NCBI RefSeq assembly: GCF_042646165.1
Contig: NZ_JBHRTC010000011.1
DNA from: Microbaculum marinum
GTDB lineage: Bacteria > Pseudomonadota > Alphaproteobacteria > Rhizobiales > Tepidamorphaceae
Strand: one strand, 5' to 3'
DNA: 64,000 nucleotides
Shown: piece by piece, positions 44,049 through 52,899 of the stretch
Layout of the letters: every line of letters starts with the position of its first letter
How positions within the stretch are numbered: position 1 is the first letter of the stretch
The notes under the pieces: generated by a model
The model's database searches: none
What the model was told of the DNA's origin: nothing
Seen by the model: only the letters and a program-made list of their open reading frames with translations
Translations under genes and position numbers: made by a program

Positions 44049-44743
44049 CGCGCAAGGAGATCCGGCTCGATTTCGAACGCGACTCCCGCCTGGGCTTCGG
44101 CGAGGCGGCCCTCTGCGCGCAGAAGACGGTGCCGCAGATCGAGGAGATCCTTCGCCAAGCCGACGATGCCCGGGTCCCATTCCTGCTGACCCGGCTCGAC
44201 CCGGAGAAGCACGAGCGTCTGTCGGCCGCCTGGCGCGAGCGTCTCGACTATCACCCGCAGTCGCGAACGGGCTTCCTCGGTTTCGCCTCCGCAGCCCGCG
44301 GCACGCCTGATGTCGCCGTCGTCACCGCGGGAACGTCGGATGCCGGTCCGGCGCACGAGGCGCTCCGCACGCTCGAATTCAACCAAATCGCCACCACCCC
44401 GATCTTCGACGTCGGCGTCGCCGGTATCTGGCGCCTGATGGAGCGGGTCGACGAGATCGCCCGGCATCCGGTGGTGATCGCTGTCGCCGGCATGGATGCC
44501 GCCCTGCCGAGCGTCCTGGGCGGCCTGGTGCCCGGCGCCGTGATCGCCGTACCGACGTCCACGGGCTACGGCATGGCCCGCGACGGCGAGACCGCACTCA
44601 ACGCCTGCCTCGTCTCCTGCGCGCCGGGGATCACCGTCACCAACATCGACAACGGCTACGGTGCCGCCTGCGCGGCGATCCGGGCGCTGAAGGCGATGCA
44701 GATGATCGTCGAACGGCAGGCGGTCGCGAAGGCGGCCGAGTAG
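44045..44743 (+). CDS. larB: Nickel-pincer cofactor biosynthesis protein LarB
   Basis: A 232-residue LarB, which carboxylates nicotinate adenine dinucleotide and cleaves its phosphoanhydride to start NPN synthesis. The C-terminal two-thirds is a PurE-like domain: 'VAVVTAGTSDAGPAHEA', 'DVGVAGIWRLM', 'VAGMDAALPSVLGGLV', 'VPTSTGYG' and 'NIDNGYGAACAA'. ATGA overlap with larE. The complete larC-larE-larB set makes the strain able to build the cofactor for the LarA-family protein encoded on the other strand. Confidence 0.94.
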   Translation: MTRKEIRLDFERDSRLGFGEAALCAQKTVPQIEEILRQADDARVPFLLTRLDPEKHERLSAAWRERLDYHPQSRTGFLGFASAARGTPDVAVVTAGTSDAGPAHEALRTLEFNQIATTPIFDVGVAGIWRLMERVDEIARHPVVIAVAGMDAALPSVLGGLVPGAVIAVPTSTGYGMARDGETALNACLVSCAPGITVTNIDNGYGAACAAIRALKAMQMIVERQAVAKAAE

Positions 44744-44745
44744 TC

Positions 44746-45057
44746 CTACCCGGCCGCCCGCGCCGCCGAATTCCGCCACGCCTCGAGCGGATCGCGGGCG
44801 GCGCGCGGGCGCACCTGGGCCGCGGCGATCTCCTCCTGCGACGGTCCGCCCTCGGCCAGCTTCCGGAAACACTCTATCGAGGGTCGGACCGGATTCCCGT
44901 GCCGTTTCGCCGCCAGCGACAGCGGCTCGCTGACGCGTCCCCCGCAGTGCGCACAGGGCCAGCAAAGCCGTCCCATCAGCCGTGCGGCGGACCCGTCCGG
45001 GAACATCTCGAGGAGTTCCAGGATCGTCGTCGAACCGCTGATGCGCCTGCCGGTCAT
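44746..45057 (-). CDS. Small DUF1858-like protein with C-x2-C-x2-C motif
   Basis: A 103-residue protein. 'TTILELLEMFPDGSAARLMG' followed by 'CWPCAHC' and 'EPLSLAAKRHG' resembles the DUF1858 / hybrid-cluster-associated redox disulfide domain, in which a 'xxLLexxP' helix precedes a Cys pair and an 'eExAxxHG' helix. The likely start is ATG 45057, at the domain beginning; there is no clear ribosome site, and the longer frame upstream runs through repeat DNA. It ends 3 bp from the larB stop (convergent) and lies between larB and the larA-like gene, so a redox or metal-handling role in that pathway is conceivable. Confidence 0.6.
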   Translation of the reverse strand: MTGRRISGSTTILELLEMFPDGSAARLMGRLCWPCAHCGGRVSEPLSLAAKRHGNPVRPSIECFRKLAEGGPSQEEIAAAQVRPRAARDPLEAWRNSAARAAG

Positions 45058-45418
45058 GGAAGGAGGATAGCGGAATTCCGCTGCGGGTTCATTGGCGAAC
45101 CGCTTCGGGCGTTCGGGTTTGCGAAAGCCAAGGCTTTCGCCGCCGCTGCGCGGCGGACCCCCCTCTCCATCTCTCCCCCACAAGGGGGGAGAGGGGCGCA
45201 ATCGGCACTTTCATCGAGAAGCGATCCTGTTAGAGGATCAGCTGCAAGCTCCGATCTGCGCGTTGGGGAAAGTGGCAGCCGCAGGGAGCCCTCTCCCCCC
45301 TTGTGGGGGAGAGATGGAGAGGGGGGTACGTGCAGAGCCTTCACCCCTTGCACGGCCTCGCGTCGGGACGCTCCGCCCTTGCCGCGACTGAACCCCCGCC
45401 GCAACGCCTCCGCCGATC
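45058..45418. other. Intergenic region with a 36-bp inverted repeat pair (family C)
   Basis: No gene is supported in this 361-bp gap. Two 36-nt sequences, at 45158-45193 and 45291-45326, are exact reverse complements and enclose 97 bp, giving a 169-bp element with long terminal inverted repeats. Each arm is itself hairpin-forming (CTCTCCCCC/GGGGGGAGAG). The CCCTCTCCCCCCTTGTGGGG arm resembles the outer arms of family B. Confidence 0.65.
45158..45326. repeat. 169-bp element with perfect 36-bp terminal inverted repeats (family C)
   Basis: The left arm starts CCCCCCTCTCCATCTCTCCC and the right arm is its exact complement ending GAGATGGAGAGGGGGG. No flanking target-site duplication is obvious. 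The arms could form a long cruciform or RNA stem, and the layout is MITE-like, though no transposase is present in the window. Confidence 0.7.
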
Positions 45419-46834
45419 TTACTCCGCGGCCAGCGAGAACGGCTTGGCGGCCGGCATGCGGATCGCGTCCGTCGGCATCTGGTAGCGGGCGAACGGCAGG
45501 ATCACGACCTTGGCGTCCGGCCCGTGCTTCGCCAGGGCCGCGTCGAAGGCCGGCTGCAACTCGGTGACGGCGGTCATGCCGATGTCCTTCGCCATGCCCA
45601 GGTTCTCCTCGAGCGTCACGATGGTGAGGTTCTTGCGCGACATGACCTCGTAGATCGGCGCCCAGATGCAACCCGCCCACATCTGGACCTGGCGATTGTA
45701 GATGTCGCGGTGCAGCCGCTCGATGTTGGCCTGGGACGGCGGCATGTAGGGCTTCATCAGGTCGAACAGGGCAAGGCCCGGGAAGTCGCCGAGATGCGTC
45801 TTCACGCCGGGCGAGGGCGAGCAGTAGATCATGTCGCCGCCGTCCTTCAGCACCATGTCGGCCGACATGCAGCCCCAACCGGTGTGGAAGAACAGGTGGT
45901 CGGTCGGGGCGAAGACGCCGCAGATGGCGATGTCGGCGGGCCCGCCCATCGGCCGGCGGTAGGCGTAGACGCGGTTGAAGACGTTGATCGCCTCGCGATG
46001 CGCCTCGGGATGGGTGCCGAAATTGATGAATGCGGGGGCGCCCTTGGTGTCGAGCACCGAATTGAGCGTGCAGGTCAGCCCGCACATGGTGGCGACCTCG
46101 TCGATGTCGGAGCGCATCGGCCCGGCCATCGAGCCGTAGGTGGTCTCAGGCGACAGCACGAAGGCGCCGTGGTTCGATTCGATCGTCTCGTCGGAGACGA
46201 CGCCGGGCAGGATCAGCTTGCCGCCGCCGCCATAGCCCCAGTGGTTGGCCTGCGCCTGGCCGCAGGACAGCGTCACGTCGGCTTCGGCGACGTGCCTGTT
46301 GAGCCAGACCGGCGTGCCGCGGCTGGACTTGCCGATGAAGACGTACTTGTCGGGATTGCGCGGGTCGTCGTTCTGGTAGAACGGGATCCCCATCCGCTGC
46401 ATCCGCTCCAGGTTCTCGCGCCCCACCTTCATCTCGGTGTCCTTCTCGGACATCGGGAACACCTTGCCGTTGGCGCAGATGACGCAGGCCTTCTTCACCC
46501 CGTGCTTCTCGACCGCATCAAGGATCGCCGGCAGCAGCTTGGAGGCGGGCGTCGGGCGGAACTGGTTGTCGATGATGATGGCGAGCGACTTGTCCGGGCC
46601 GATCAGCTGCGAGAACTTCGGACCCGAAAACGGGCGCTCGAGCGCACTCGCCGCGGCCGCCGTCACGTCTCGGATCGGCATCGGCTCGTTCGGCTTGATA
46701 TAGGCCCAGAGGTTCTTCTGCGGGATCCGGACCGAGATCGTGTCGCGATAGACCATCGAGGGGTCGTCGCACGAGCCGATGGTAAGCGGGTCGAGGGACT
46801 CGTAGGGAATCTCTACGGTGACGTCGTAGGCCAA
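45419..46834 (-). CDS. LarA-family (DUF2088) nickel-pincer enzyme, divergent
   Basis: A 471-residue homologue of lactate racemase LarA (about 424 residues). Compared with L. plantarum LarA from memory: Lys184, which holds the cofactor, corresponds to Lys206 in 'GGGGKLILPG'; Ni ligand His200 corresponds to His222, 16 residues later; Asp72/Arg75 correspond to Asp89/Arg93 in 'DNQFRP'. The acid/base His108 ('TGFHRP') is Val125 here ('ANGKVFP'), and His174 appears shifted to His198. So it should bind the NPN cofactor but may act on a different 2-hydroxyacid or by a different proton path. TTG start with GGGAGG 5 nt upstream. Confidence 0.88.
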   Translation of the reverse strand: MAYDVTVEIPYESLDPLTIGSCDDPSMVYRDTISVRIPQKNLWAYIKPNEPMPIRDVTAAAASALERPFSGPKFSQLIGPDKSLAIIIDNQFRPTPASKLLPAILDAVEKHGVKKACVICANGKVFPMSEKDTEMKVGRENLERMQRMGIPFYQNDDPRNPDKYVFIGKSSRGTPVWLNRHVAEADVTLSCGQAQANHWGYGGGGKLILPGVVSDETIESNHGAFVLSPETTYGSMAGPMRSDIDEVATMCGLTCTLNSVLDTKGAPAFINFGTHPEAHREAINVFNRVYAYRRPMGGPADIAICGVFAPTDHLFFHTGWGCMSADMVLKDGGDMIYCSPSPGVKTHLGDFPGLALFDLMKPYMPPSQANIERLHRDIYNRQVQMWAGCIWAPIYEVMSRKNLTIVTLEENLGMAKDIGMTAVTELQPAFDAALAKHGPDAKVVILPFARYQMPTDAIRMPAAKPFSLAAE

Positions 46835-47052
46835 TGGATCCTCCCTGGAGCGGCGCTGCGGCAGCTTTCCCGGCGAAACAGACTATCCCGAACAGGGGGG
46901 CGGGGCGTGACCGTCAGTCGGATTCTGCACGGGGGACGCCGCCATCCGGCGGCCGAAAACGGACGCTGCGGAAGAATCGTCATTTCCCGGTCAGGAAAAG
47001 CAACCTACAAATTCTGGACGGCGAGAACGGGCCGCTTGATTGGGGGGATGCA

Positions 47053-48054
47053 ATGCGACTGCTGCGACCTGGTCTGCTCGGCGTGATTGCGCTGCCGGCA
47101 CTGTTCGCCGCGGGGATGTCGGCGGCGGATGCCGCCGGAACCCGGCTCACCGTGATGAGCTTCAACATCTACGGTGGCGGCGCCAACGAGGGTAAGCCGG
47201 TCGACGAGACGGTCGCGGCGATCAGGGCGGTCGGCGCCGACATCATCGCCGTCCAGGAGACCCGCCTCGAAGGGCACCCGTGCACGGCGGACGTCTGCCC
47301 GGCGGGAGGGCCCAGCGTCACGCAGGCGATCGCCGCCGCGCTCCGCTACCATTACTACGAGCAGACCGCCGAGAACTCGGCGCTCTGGGCGAACGCGGTC
47401 ATCAGCCGCTTCCCGATCGTCGGCGCCACGCCGAACGATCTCGGCGTCGCCATCAACGTCTACGGGCGGACGGTCTACGCCTTCAATCTGCATCTCGACG
47501 ACTCGCCGTACCAGCCCTACCAGCTGCTCCGCATCCGCTACGGCAAGTGGCCGTTCATCACGACGGAGAGGGAGGCGATCCATTACGCCCGGCTGGCGCG
47601 CGGCGAGGCGGTGAAGCTGTGGAAGCAGGACCTGACGTCCGCGCGCGGCGCGGCGGCCGCCTTCGTCTTCGGCGATTTCAACGAACCGTCCCATCGCGAC
47701 TGGACCCAGGCCGCCGCCGATATCGGCCGTCACCCGATCCGGGTGCGCTATCCGACCACCCGGGCGATCGAAAGGAAGGGCTTCATCGACGCCTACCGCG
47801 CGGTCTGGCCGGACGAGATCGCCAAGCCCGCCTTCACCTGGACGCCGACCACCTCGCCCGACGACCCCGACGACCACCACGACCGCATCGACTTCGTCTT
47901 CGTCCGCGGCGCAGGCCTGAAGGTGAAGTCGGCTGCAATCGTCGGCGAGAAGGCGCCCGAGGCCGACATCGTGGTGACGCCCTGGCCGTCCGACCATCGC
48001 GCCGTCGCGGCGACTGTGCGCTTCGGGAGCAGGCCGCCGATCGGCCGCCGGTAG
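47053..48054 (+). CDS. Secreted endonuclease/exonuclease/phosphatase-fold hydrolase
   Basis: A 333-residue protein with a signal peptide (residues about 1-28, cleavage after 'ADA'). The EEP motifs are present: 'VMSFNIYGGG' (Asn), 'IIAVQETRLEG' (catalytic Glu), 'FVFGDFNEPSHRDW' (Asp/Asn pair), 'RIDFVFVRG' and 'PWPSDHRAVAA' (catalytic Asp/His). The family includes sphingomyelinases, phosphodiesterases and nucleases; export and the 'CTADVC' Cys pair (likely disulfide) suggest a periplasmic phosphodiesterase. GGGGGATG serves as ribosome site. It is divergent from the larA-like gene. Confidence 0.88.
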   Translation: MRLLRPGLLGVIALPALFAAGMSAADAAGTRLTVMSFNIYGGGANEGKPVDETVAAIRAVGADIIAVQETRLEGHPCTADVCPAGGPSVTQAIAAALRYHYYEQTAENSALWANAVISRFPIVGATPNDLGVAINVYGRTVYAFNLHLDDSPYQPYQLLRIRYGKWPFITTEREAIHYARLARGEAVKLWKQDLTSARGAAAAFVFGDFNEPSHRDWTQAAADIGRHPIRVRYPTTRAIERKGFIDAYRAVWPDEIAKPAFTWTPTTSPDDPDDHHDRIDFVFVRGAGLKVKSAAIVGEKAPEADIVVTPWPSDHRAVAATVRFGSRPPIGRR

Positions 48055-48404
48055 TTCATCCTCGCGGGCTGGACGCATGGCGCGGAGACCGAAGCAGCCC
48101 GCGACACGCGCGCAGAAATCGACTCATGACCGCTACGGATCGGCCTGCGACTTTCGCGCGCCATCTGCGGCCTTGCCGCGTTTTGCGGGCTTCCGCGCGC
48201 TGCAGGACCAGTGTCGACATGCCGAGATCGGCGGCCCCGGGCGGGCCGGGGATCAGTAGCCGCGTCATTTCGCGTGCGAGGTCGGACCGATGAACGTGAC
48301 GGGCGCTGCCATTGAGATATTCTCTACGCATATCTACAATGTCAGCGAACAGTATAGCAGATTCAAACGCGAACATCTCATGAGGAGTTGAGAAAAGTTC
48401 AATA
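48055..48404. promoter_or_regulatory. Upstream region of the LysR gene at 48405
   Basis: This 350-bp gap contains no gene I can support. The last 100 bp are AT-rich ('TTGAGATATTCTCTACGCATATC', quoted in part, at about 48312-48335) and probably contain the promoter and autoregulatory site of the following LysR gene; GAGATATTCTC at 48315-48325 is an 11-bp palindrome. Confidence 0.4.
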
Positions 48405-49310
48405 ATGTCCGGGCGGAGGATCCCATCGCTGCGCGGCTTGCAGGCATTCGACGCGATTGCACGGACTGGCAATCTCGCTGCCGCCGCCGCCGACATCGGC
48501 GTAACGCCCAGCGCCGTGAGCCATCGTCTTCGCGGGCTGGAAAGCGAACTGCGCGTGCGCCTCCTGCGTCGCGATCCCAAAGGCCTCGTACTGACCGAGC
48601 AGGGCCGCCGTTATCGGACCTCGGTGGAGGACGCCTTTGCCCTGCTCGCACGGGCAACCGAGGAACTGAAGGGTCCGGATCCTTCACGGCCGCTGACGGT
48701 CTCGCTCACGTCCTCGATTGGAGTGCGCTGGCTGATGCCGCGCTTTCCCCGGTTCCGCGCGCGACACCCGGATGTCGAGATAGCGCTCGTCAGCACCGCC
48801 CGCCTCGCAGATCTTCCTGGAGGGGAGGCCGACTTCGCCCTGCGCTACGGCACCGGAAACTGGCAGGGACTGTGCGCCGAGCCGGTGCTGACCATGTCGG
48901 TGACGCCACTGTGCGCGCCGTCGGTCGCCAGGTCCCTGCGGGGCCTGTCCGTGGCGGAAGCCATTTCGAGGTCGGCGCTCTTGCGTCTGACCAACGACGA
49001 CTGGGACGCCTGGTTCACGGCCGCCGGCGTTCCGCACGCCCGTCCCCTCAGGGAATACCGGTTCCCGGATTTCTCGATGGGGCTTGCCGCCGCCGTGCAC
49101 GGACAGGGGCTGGTGCTCGGCTATTCCGGGTTCCACGACGCGGAACTCGCCGCCGGCGACTTGGTGCGGCCGTTCGAACTCACCACGCCGGTCCCCAAGT
49201 CCTACTACCTCGTCTATCTCGAAGAGCGCCTCGCCGACCAGCGCATGCGCGCCTTCCGCGACTGGATGGTGTCGGAGGCGAACACGGATCCTTCCGGCGC
49301 AGCAGGATAG
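48405..49310 (+). CDS. LysR-family transcriptional regulator (GcvA-like)
   Basis: A 301-residue LysR protein of the GcvA/AmpR branch. HTH: 'SLRGLQAFDAIARTGNLAAAAADIGVTPSAVSHRLRGLE' (recognised by 'LQAFDAIARTGNL' and 'VTPSAVSHRLRGLE'). Its effector domain contains the branch signature 'ADFALRYGTGNWQGL'. GAGGAG is 17 nt before the ATG, too far, so the true initiation context is weak. The downstream gene (49486, same strand) encodes an SMP-30/isochorismatase fusion, its nearest possible target. Confidence 0.91.
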   Translation: MSGRRIPSLRGLQAFDAIARTGNLAAAAADIGVTPSAVSHRLRGLESELRVRLLRRDPKGLVLTEQGRRYRTSVEDAFALLARATEELKGPDPSRPLTVSLTSSIGVRWLMPRFPRFRARHPDVEIALVSTARLADLPGGEADFALRYGTGNWQGLCAEPVLTMSVTPLCAPSVARSLRGLSVAEAISRSALLRLTNDDWDAWFTAAGVPHARPLREYRFPDFSMGLAAAVHGQGLVLGYSGFHDAELAAGDLVRPFELTTPVPKSYYLVYLEERLADQRMRAFRDWMVSEANTDPSGAAG

Positions 49311-49485
49311 CCGGCGGCCTGCCGGCAGCACGTCCGGCAGAAGGACGGGTTGCAGCGTCCCGTCGGCGCCAGCCTATTCAGACGACTTGTGATGCCCGAC
49401 CGTCACGAACGACGTATCATGACGGCCGCCAGCCGTGCACGGGACAACGATGCCGGCGGCGAGTGAGGGCGCGGGAGGCAATGCC

Positions 49486-51099
49486 ATGAGCTTAAAGGCG
49501 ATCAAGCCGGAATTCTGGGAACTCGTCGATCAGTCGGCCACGCTCGAACGTGTCGGCACCGGCTATCAGTTCACCGAAGGGCCGATCTGGCATCCTGTCG
49601 ACCGCTATCTGCTGTTTTCCGACATGCCCGGCGATGTGCGCCGGCGGTTTGGGGCCGAGGGCATAGCGGAGGTCAAGCGTCCGTCCAACAAGGGCAACGG
49701 CATGACCTACGACGCGGACCTGAACCTGATCGTGTGCGAGCACGCCACGTCCTCCTTGGTGCGGGAGCGTCCGGGCGGCGGGCGCGAGGTGCTGGCGTCG
49801 CACTACGAGGGACGCGAGCTGAACAGCCCCAACGACACCTGTGTGCGCTCGGACGGTTCGATCTACTTCACCGACCCGTGGTACGGCCGGATGCCGGTCT
49901 TCGGGGTCGAGCGGCCGCGCCAGCTTCACTGGCAGGGCGTCTTCCGGGTCCCCCCGGGGGGCGGCGGACGGGAGCCGCAGCTCGTCGTCGGCCGCGACGA
50001 CTTCGACATGCCGAACGGCCTCTGCTTCTCCCCCGACGAGAAGCTGCTCTACATCAACGATACGCGGCGCTTCTGCATTCGCGTCTACGACGTGCAGCCC
50101 GACGGGCATCTGTCGAACGGCCGTGTGTTTGCCGATCGTATCGTCTCGGAAGACCATGACGGCGTTCCCGACGGCATGAAGTGCGACGCGCGCGGCAATA
50201 TCTGGCTGACCGCGCCTTACGGCCTCTGGATCTACAATCCGGCCGGCGAACTGATCGGCAAGCTCGCCGTTCCGGAGCTTGCGGCCAATCTGACCTGGGG
50301 CGGGAGCGACTGGCGTACGCTGTTCATCACGGCGTCGACGTCGCTGTACGTGATCCCCACCAGGGTCGGGCCGCGCGTCGAACCGTACATGCGGACCAGC
50401 GCGCCGCGCACTGCGGCGGCGTCGGGACAGACGTCGTCCCCGACCAGCGCAGCGTCCGGGCGCGCCTCGGCACCCGCAGCCTCTTCCCCCGGACTGAAGC
50501 TGGATCCCGCCCGTTGCGCCCTGATCATCCAGGACATGCAGAACGACGTGATGATGGACGGCGGCGCATTCGCCGAGTCGGGCTCTCCCCAACACGCCAG
50601 GGACCAGAACGTGGTGGAGAACATCCGCCGCCTCGCCGACGTCTGCCGCACCCGCGGTATTCCGGTGATTCATGTCTGGTTCGTCGTCGAGCCGGGCGCC
50701 CCGGGCATGACCTTCAACGCCCCGCTGTTCGAGGGACTTCGCGATGCCCGCGCCATGGAGCGGGGCACCTGGGGTGCGGCTTCGGTAAAGGAACTGGCGC
50801 CGAAGCCCGGTGACCACATCGTCGAGAAGCGGCGGATGAGCGCCTGGGAAGGATCGGCTCTGGAGACCGTCCTGAAGGCCACCGGCCGCGACACGATCAT
50901 CGACACCGGCGCGTGGACCAACATGTCGATCGAGCACACCGCCCGCACCGGCGCCGACAAGGGCTACTACGTGATCGTGCCCGAGGATTGCTGCTCGACC
51001 ATGAATGCCGAGTGGCACAACGCGTCCATCAACTTCGCGATGCAGAACGTCGCCACGGTGACGAACGCCGACGAGGTGATCGCCGCATTGGGCGGCTAG
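49486..51099 (+). CDS. SMP-30/gluconolactonase fused to isochorismatase-like domain (Cys to Ser)
   Basis: A 537-residue fusion. Residues about 15-300 are an SMP-30/gluconolactonase beta-propeller: 'GYQFTEGPIW' with the metal Glu31, 'SPNDTCVRSDGSIYFTDP' and 'MPNGLCFSPDEKLLYIND'. An Ala/Ser/Thr-rich linker (about 304-334) joins an isochorismatase-like domain (about 337-535): 'IIQDMQND' with Asp350 and 'VEKRRMSAW' with Lys448 are conserved, but the nucleophile position is Ser481 ('TNMSIEH' instead of 'TNxCVE'). GGAGG lies 7 nt before ATG 49486. A lactone-then-amide hydrolysis role is possible; the Ser makes hydrolase activity uncertain. Confidence 0.9.
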   Translation: MSLKAIKPEFWELVDQSATLERVGTGYQFTEGPIWHPVDRYLLFSDMPGDVRRRFGAEGIAEVKRPSNKGNGMTYDADLNLIVCEHATSSLVRERPGGGREVLASHYEGRELNSPNDTCVRSDGSIYFTDPWYGRMPVFGVERPRQLHWQGVFRVPPGGGGREPQLVVGRDDFDMPNGLCFSPDEKLLYINDTRRFCIRVYDVQPDGHLSNGRVFADRIVSEDHDGVPDGMKCDARGNIWLTAPYGLWIYNPAGELIGKLAVPELAANLTWGGSDWRTLFITASTSLYVIPTRVGPRVEPYMRTSAPRTAAASGQTSSPTSAASGRASAPAASSPGLKLDPARCALIIQDMQNDVMMDGGAFAESGSPQHARDQNVVENIRRLADVCRTRGIPVIHVWFVVEPGAPGMTFNAPLFEGLRDARAMERGTWGAASVKELAPKPGDHIVEKRRMSAWEGSALETVLKATGRDTIIDTGAWTNMSIEHTARTGADKGYYVIVPEDCCSTMNAEWHNASINFAMQNVATVTNADEVIAALGG

Positions 51100-51139
51100 G
51101 CCCACCTCGCGGACAATCGGCCTTGCCTCGATCGGTGCG

Positions 51140-52738
51140 TCAATCGAGAGCCTGCAGCCTCGGAGTGGGGGGCCAGTGGGAGAGCTGCGCGTGTTCCGGC
51201 TCTCTCTCCTCGTGTGTGTAGACCCGGTTCCGCCCGGCGCCTTTCGCGGCGTACAGTGCCTCGTCGGCCTTCCTGATCGCCCGATTGATGTCGGGTGTCT
51301 CGGAGGGGGTTGTCGAAACGATGCCGATACTGACGGTTACCGGACCCGCGCCCTCCGGACGCTGGATGGCGAGGCCTTCGATGGTGGCGCGAAGGTTCTC
51401 GCAGTGCCTGGACATTTCCTCGCCGCTCATGCCCGGGACGACCAGGGTGAATTCTTCACCGCCGTACCGGGCGGCCAGATCGTCGGCGCGTCGCGCCCGG
51501 CTTCTGATGACCGCGGCCAGCGTGCGGAGGCATTCGTCGCCGCGCAGGTGGCCATAGTGGTCGTTGAAATGCTTGAAGTGGTCCACGTCGATCATGGCAA
51601 TCGCGACCGGCGTGTTCGGCTTCTGCTTCCAGAGCTGGCCCAGTCGCCGATCGAGTTGCCGCCGGTTTGCAAGTCCGGTCAGGGGATCTGCATCCGCCAG
51701 CGTCTCCAACCGGCTCACCATGCGGTTGAAGGTCTGGCCCAGGCGTCGGAATTCTGCCGGCCCGCGGCTCTCGTCCGCGCGGGTCCCGTAGTCGCCTCCG
51801 GCAATCTTTCGCGTGGTGACGTCGAGACTGCGGATCGGCCCGATGAGCAGAATTTCCCCTCCGACCCAGGCCAGCACGAGGATCACCACGAACGCGATTG
51901 CCAGGTCGCGCAGGCCGTTGCGGGTCTGGAGGTGGACCGAATTGAGGATGGTCGCGTACGGAATACCGACGAAGATTCGGGCCGTGGTATCGGGAATCGT
52001 CGCATATCCGAACAGGATGGCGTTGCCCTGATCCGGGGCGAATATGGCAAGTCCCTCGCGGTCGGAGGCGAGTTCGTTGAGGATGTTGCCCGTTTCCCTG
52101 ATCGACGCGTTGACGCCGAAGCGAATATGGCTTGCGAGCATCTGGCCGGTCAGGTCGACGACGAAAATGTCGCCGTTCAGGTCTGCGGCGACCCGAACCG
52201 CCAGATCTTCTATCCAGGACAGCTTCAGCGTCGCCAGATACATCACCGTTCTGCCGCTTTCCTGGCTTGGAAGGGCGGCCACCACTGTCGGGCGGCGGGA
52301 CACGCGCCCGATAAGCACGTCGCTCACTACAAAGGTGTGGCGGGACACGGCCCGGCGATAATAGGTCCGGTCGGCAATGCTGATTCCCACGCCGTCGGGC
52401 GTCACTGAACAGCGTATGATGCCGTCGGCGTCGGCGATGCCCATGTTCTGGATCCAGGGCCGCGCATCTGCGATTCCCCTCAGGTACGTCTCGCAGTCGG
52501 GCCCCTCGAAATCGCGAATTGCGGGAATGCTCTTGACGATGTTGAGCAGGGCGCGGGTGTCGCCGATGAGATCGGCTTGGCGGATTGCCGCCTGCCGCGC
52601 CAGAAACACGGCGCGCTCCTTGGCTTCGGCGAGAGCGTTTTCCCGCTGCTGCCAGATCTCCCAAAACTGGACGCCGAATACCGGCGCCACCGCCAGAAGC
52701 AGCAGCGCCATCAGTCGGGTACGAAATCCGGATATCAC
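51140..52738 (-). CDS. Membrane-bound diguanylate cyclase (Cache-HAMP-GGDEF)
   Basis: A 532-residue sensor that makes c-di-GMP. An N-terminal membrane helix is followed by a periplasmic Cache-like domain (about 30-280: 'YLRGIADARPWIQNMGIADADG' region, 'DRTYYRRAV'), a second helix, HAMP ('GPIRSLDVTTRKIAGGDYG') and a GGDEF domain with active-site 'YGGEEF'. An inhibitory RxxD (RADD) stands five residues before it, so product inhibition is expected. The GTG at 52738 has AGGA about 7 nt upstream. It stands alone between unrelated genes. Confidence 0.94.
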   Translation of the reverse strand: MISGFRTRLMALLLLAVAPVFGVQFWEIWQQRENALAEAKERAVFLARQAAIRQADLIGDTRALLNIVKSIPAIRDFEGPDCETYLRGIADARPWIQNMGIADADGIIRCSVTPDGVGISIADRTYYRRAVSRHTFVVSDVLIGRVSRRPTVVAALPSQESGRTVMYLATLKLSWIEDLAVRVAADLNGDIFVVDLTGQMLASHIRFGVNASIRETGNILNELASDREGLAIFAPDQGNAILFGYATIPDTTARIFVGIPYATILNSVHLQTRNGLRDLAIAFVVILVLAWVGGEILLIGPIRSLDVTTRKIAGGDYGTRADESRGPAEFRRLGQTFNRMVSRLETLADADPLTGLANRRQLDRRLGQLWKQKPNTPVAIAMIDVDHFKHFNDHYGHLRGDECLRTLAAVIRSRARRADDLAARYGGEEFTLVVPGMSGEEMSRHCENLRATIEGLAIQRPEGAGPVTVSIGIVSTTPSETPDINRAIRKADEALYAAKGAGRNRVYTHEEREPEHAQLSHWPPTPRLQALD

Positions 52739-52899
52739 CCGCCTATCCTGGCCGTCGCGCTAGATGAAGAAAATGAACGGCTTGGCCTAAAGTTAGGCAA
52801 CCAATCAATAGTTACGATATCACAGACCGGATGTGATTCAATGCCAATGACCTGACGCGAGTGATCGGGGAGGGTGGTAAGGAAGCGCCGTTACGGTAG

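Noticed and set aside
48056..48580. A - strand protein-coding frame upstream of, and overlapping, the LysR gene.
   Set aside because: No ribosome site at any start, no recognisable domain, and it overlaps the LysR HTH-coding region.
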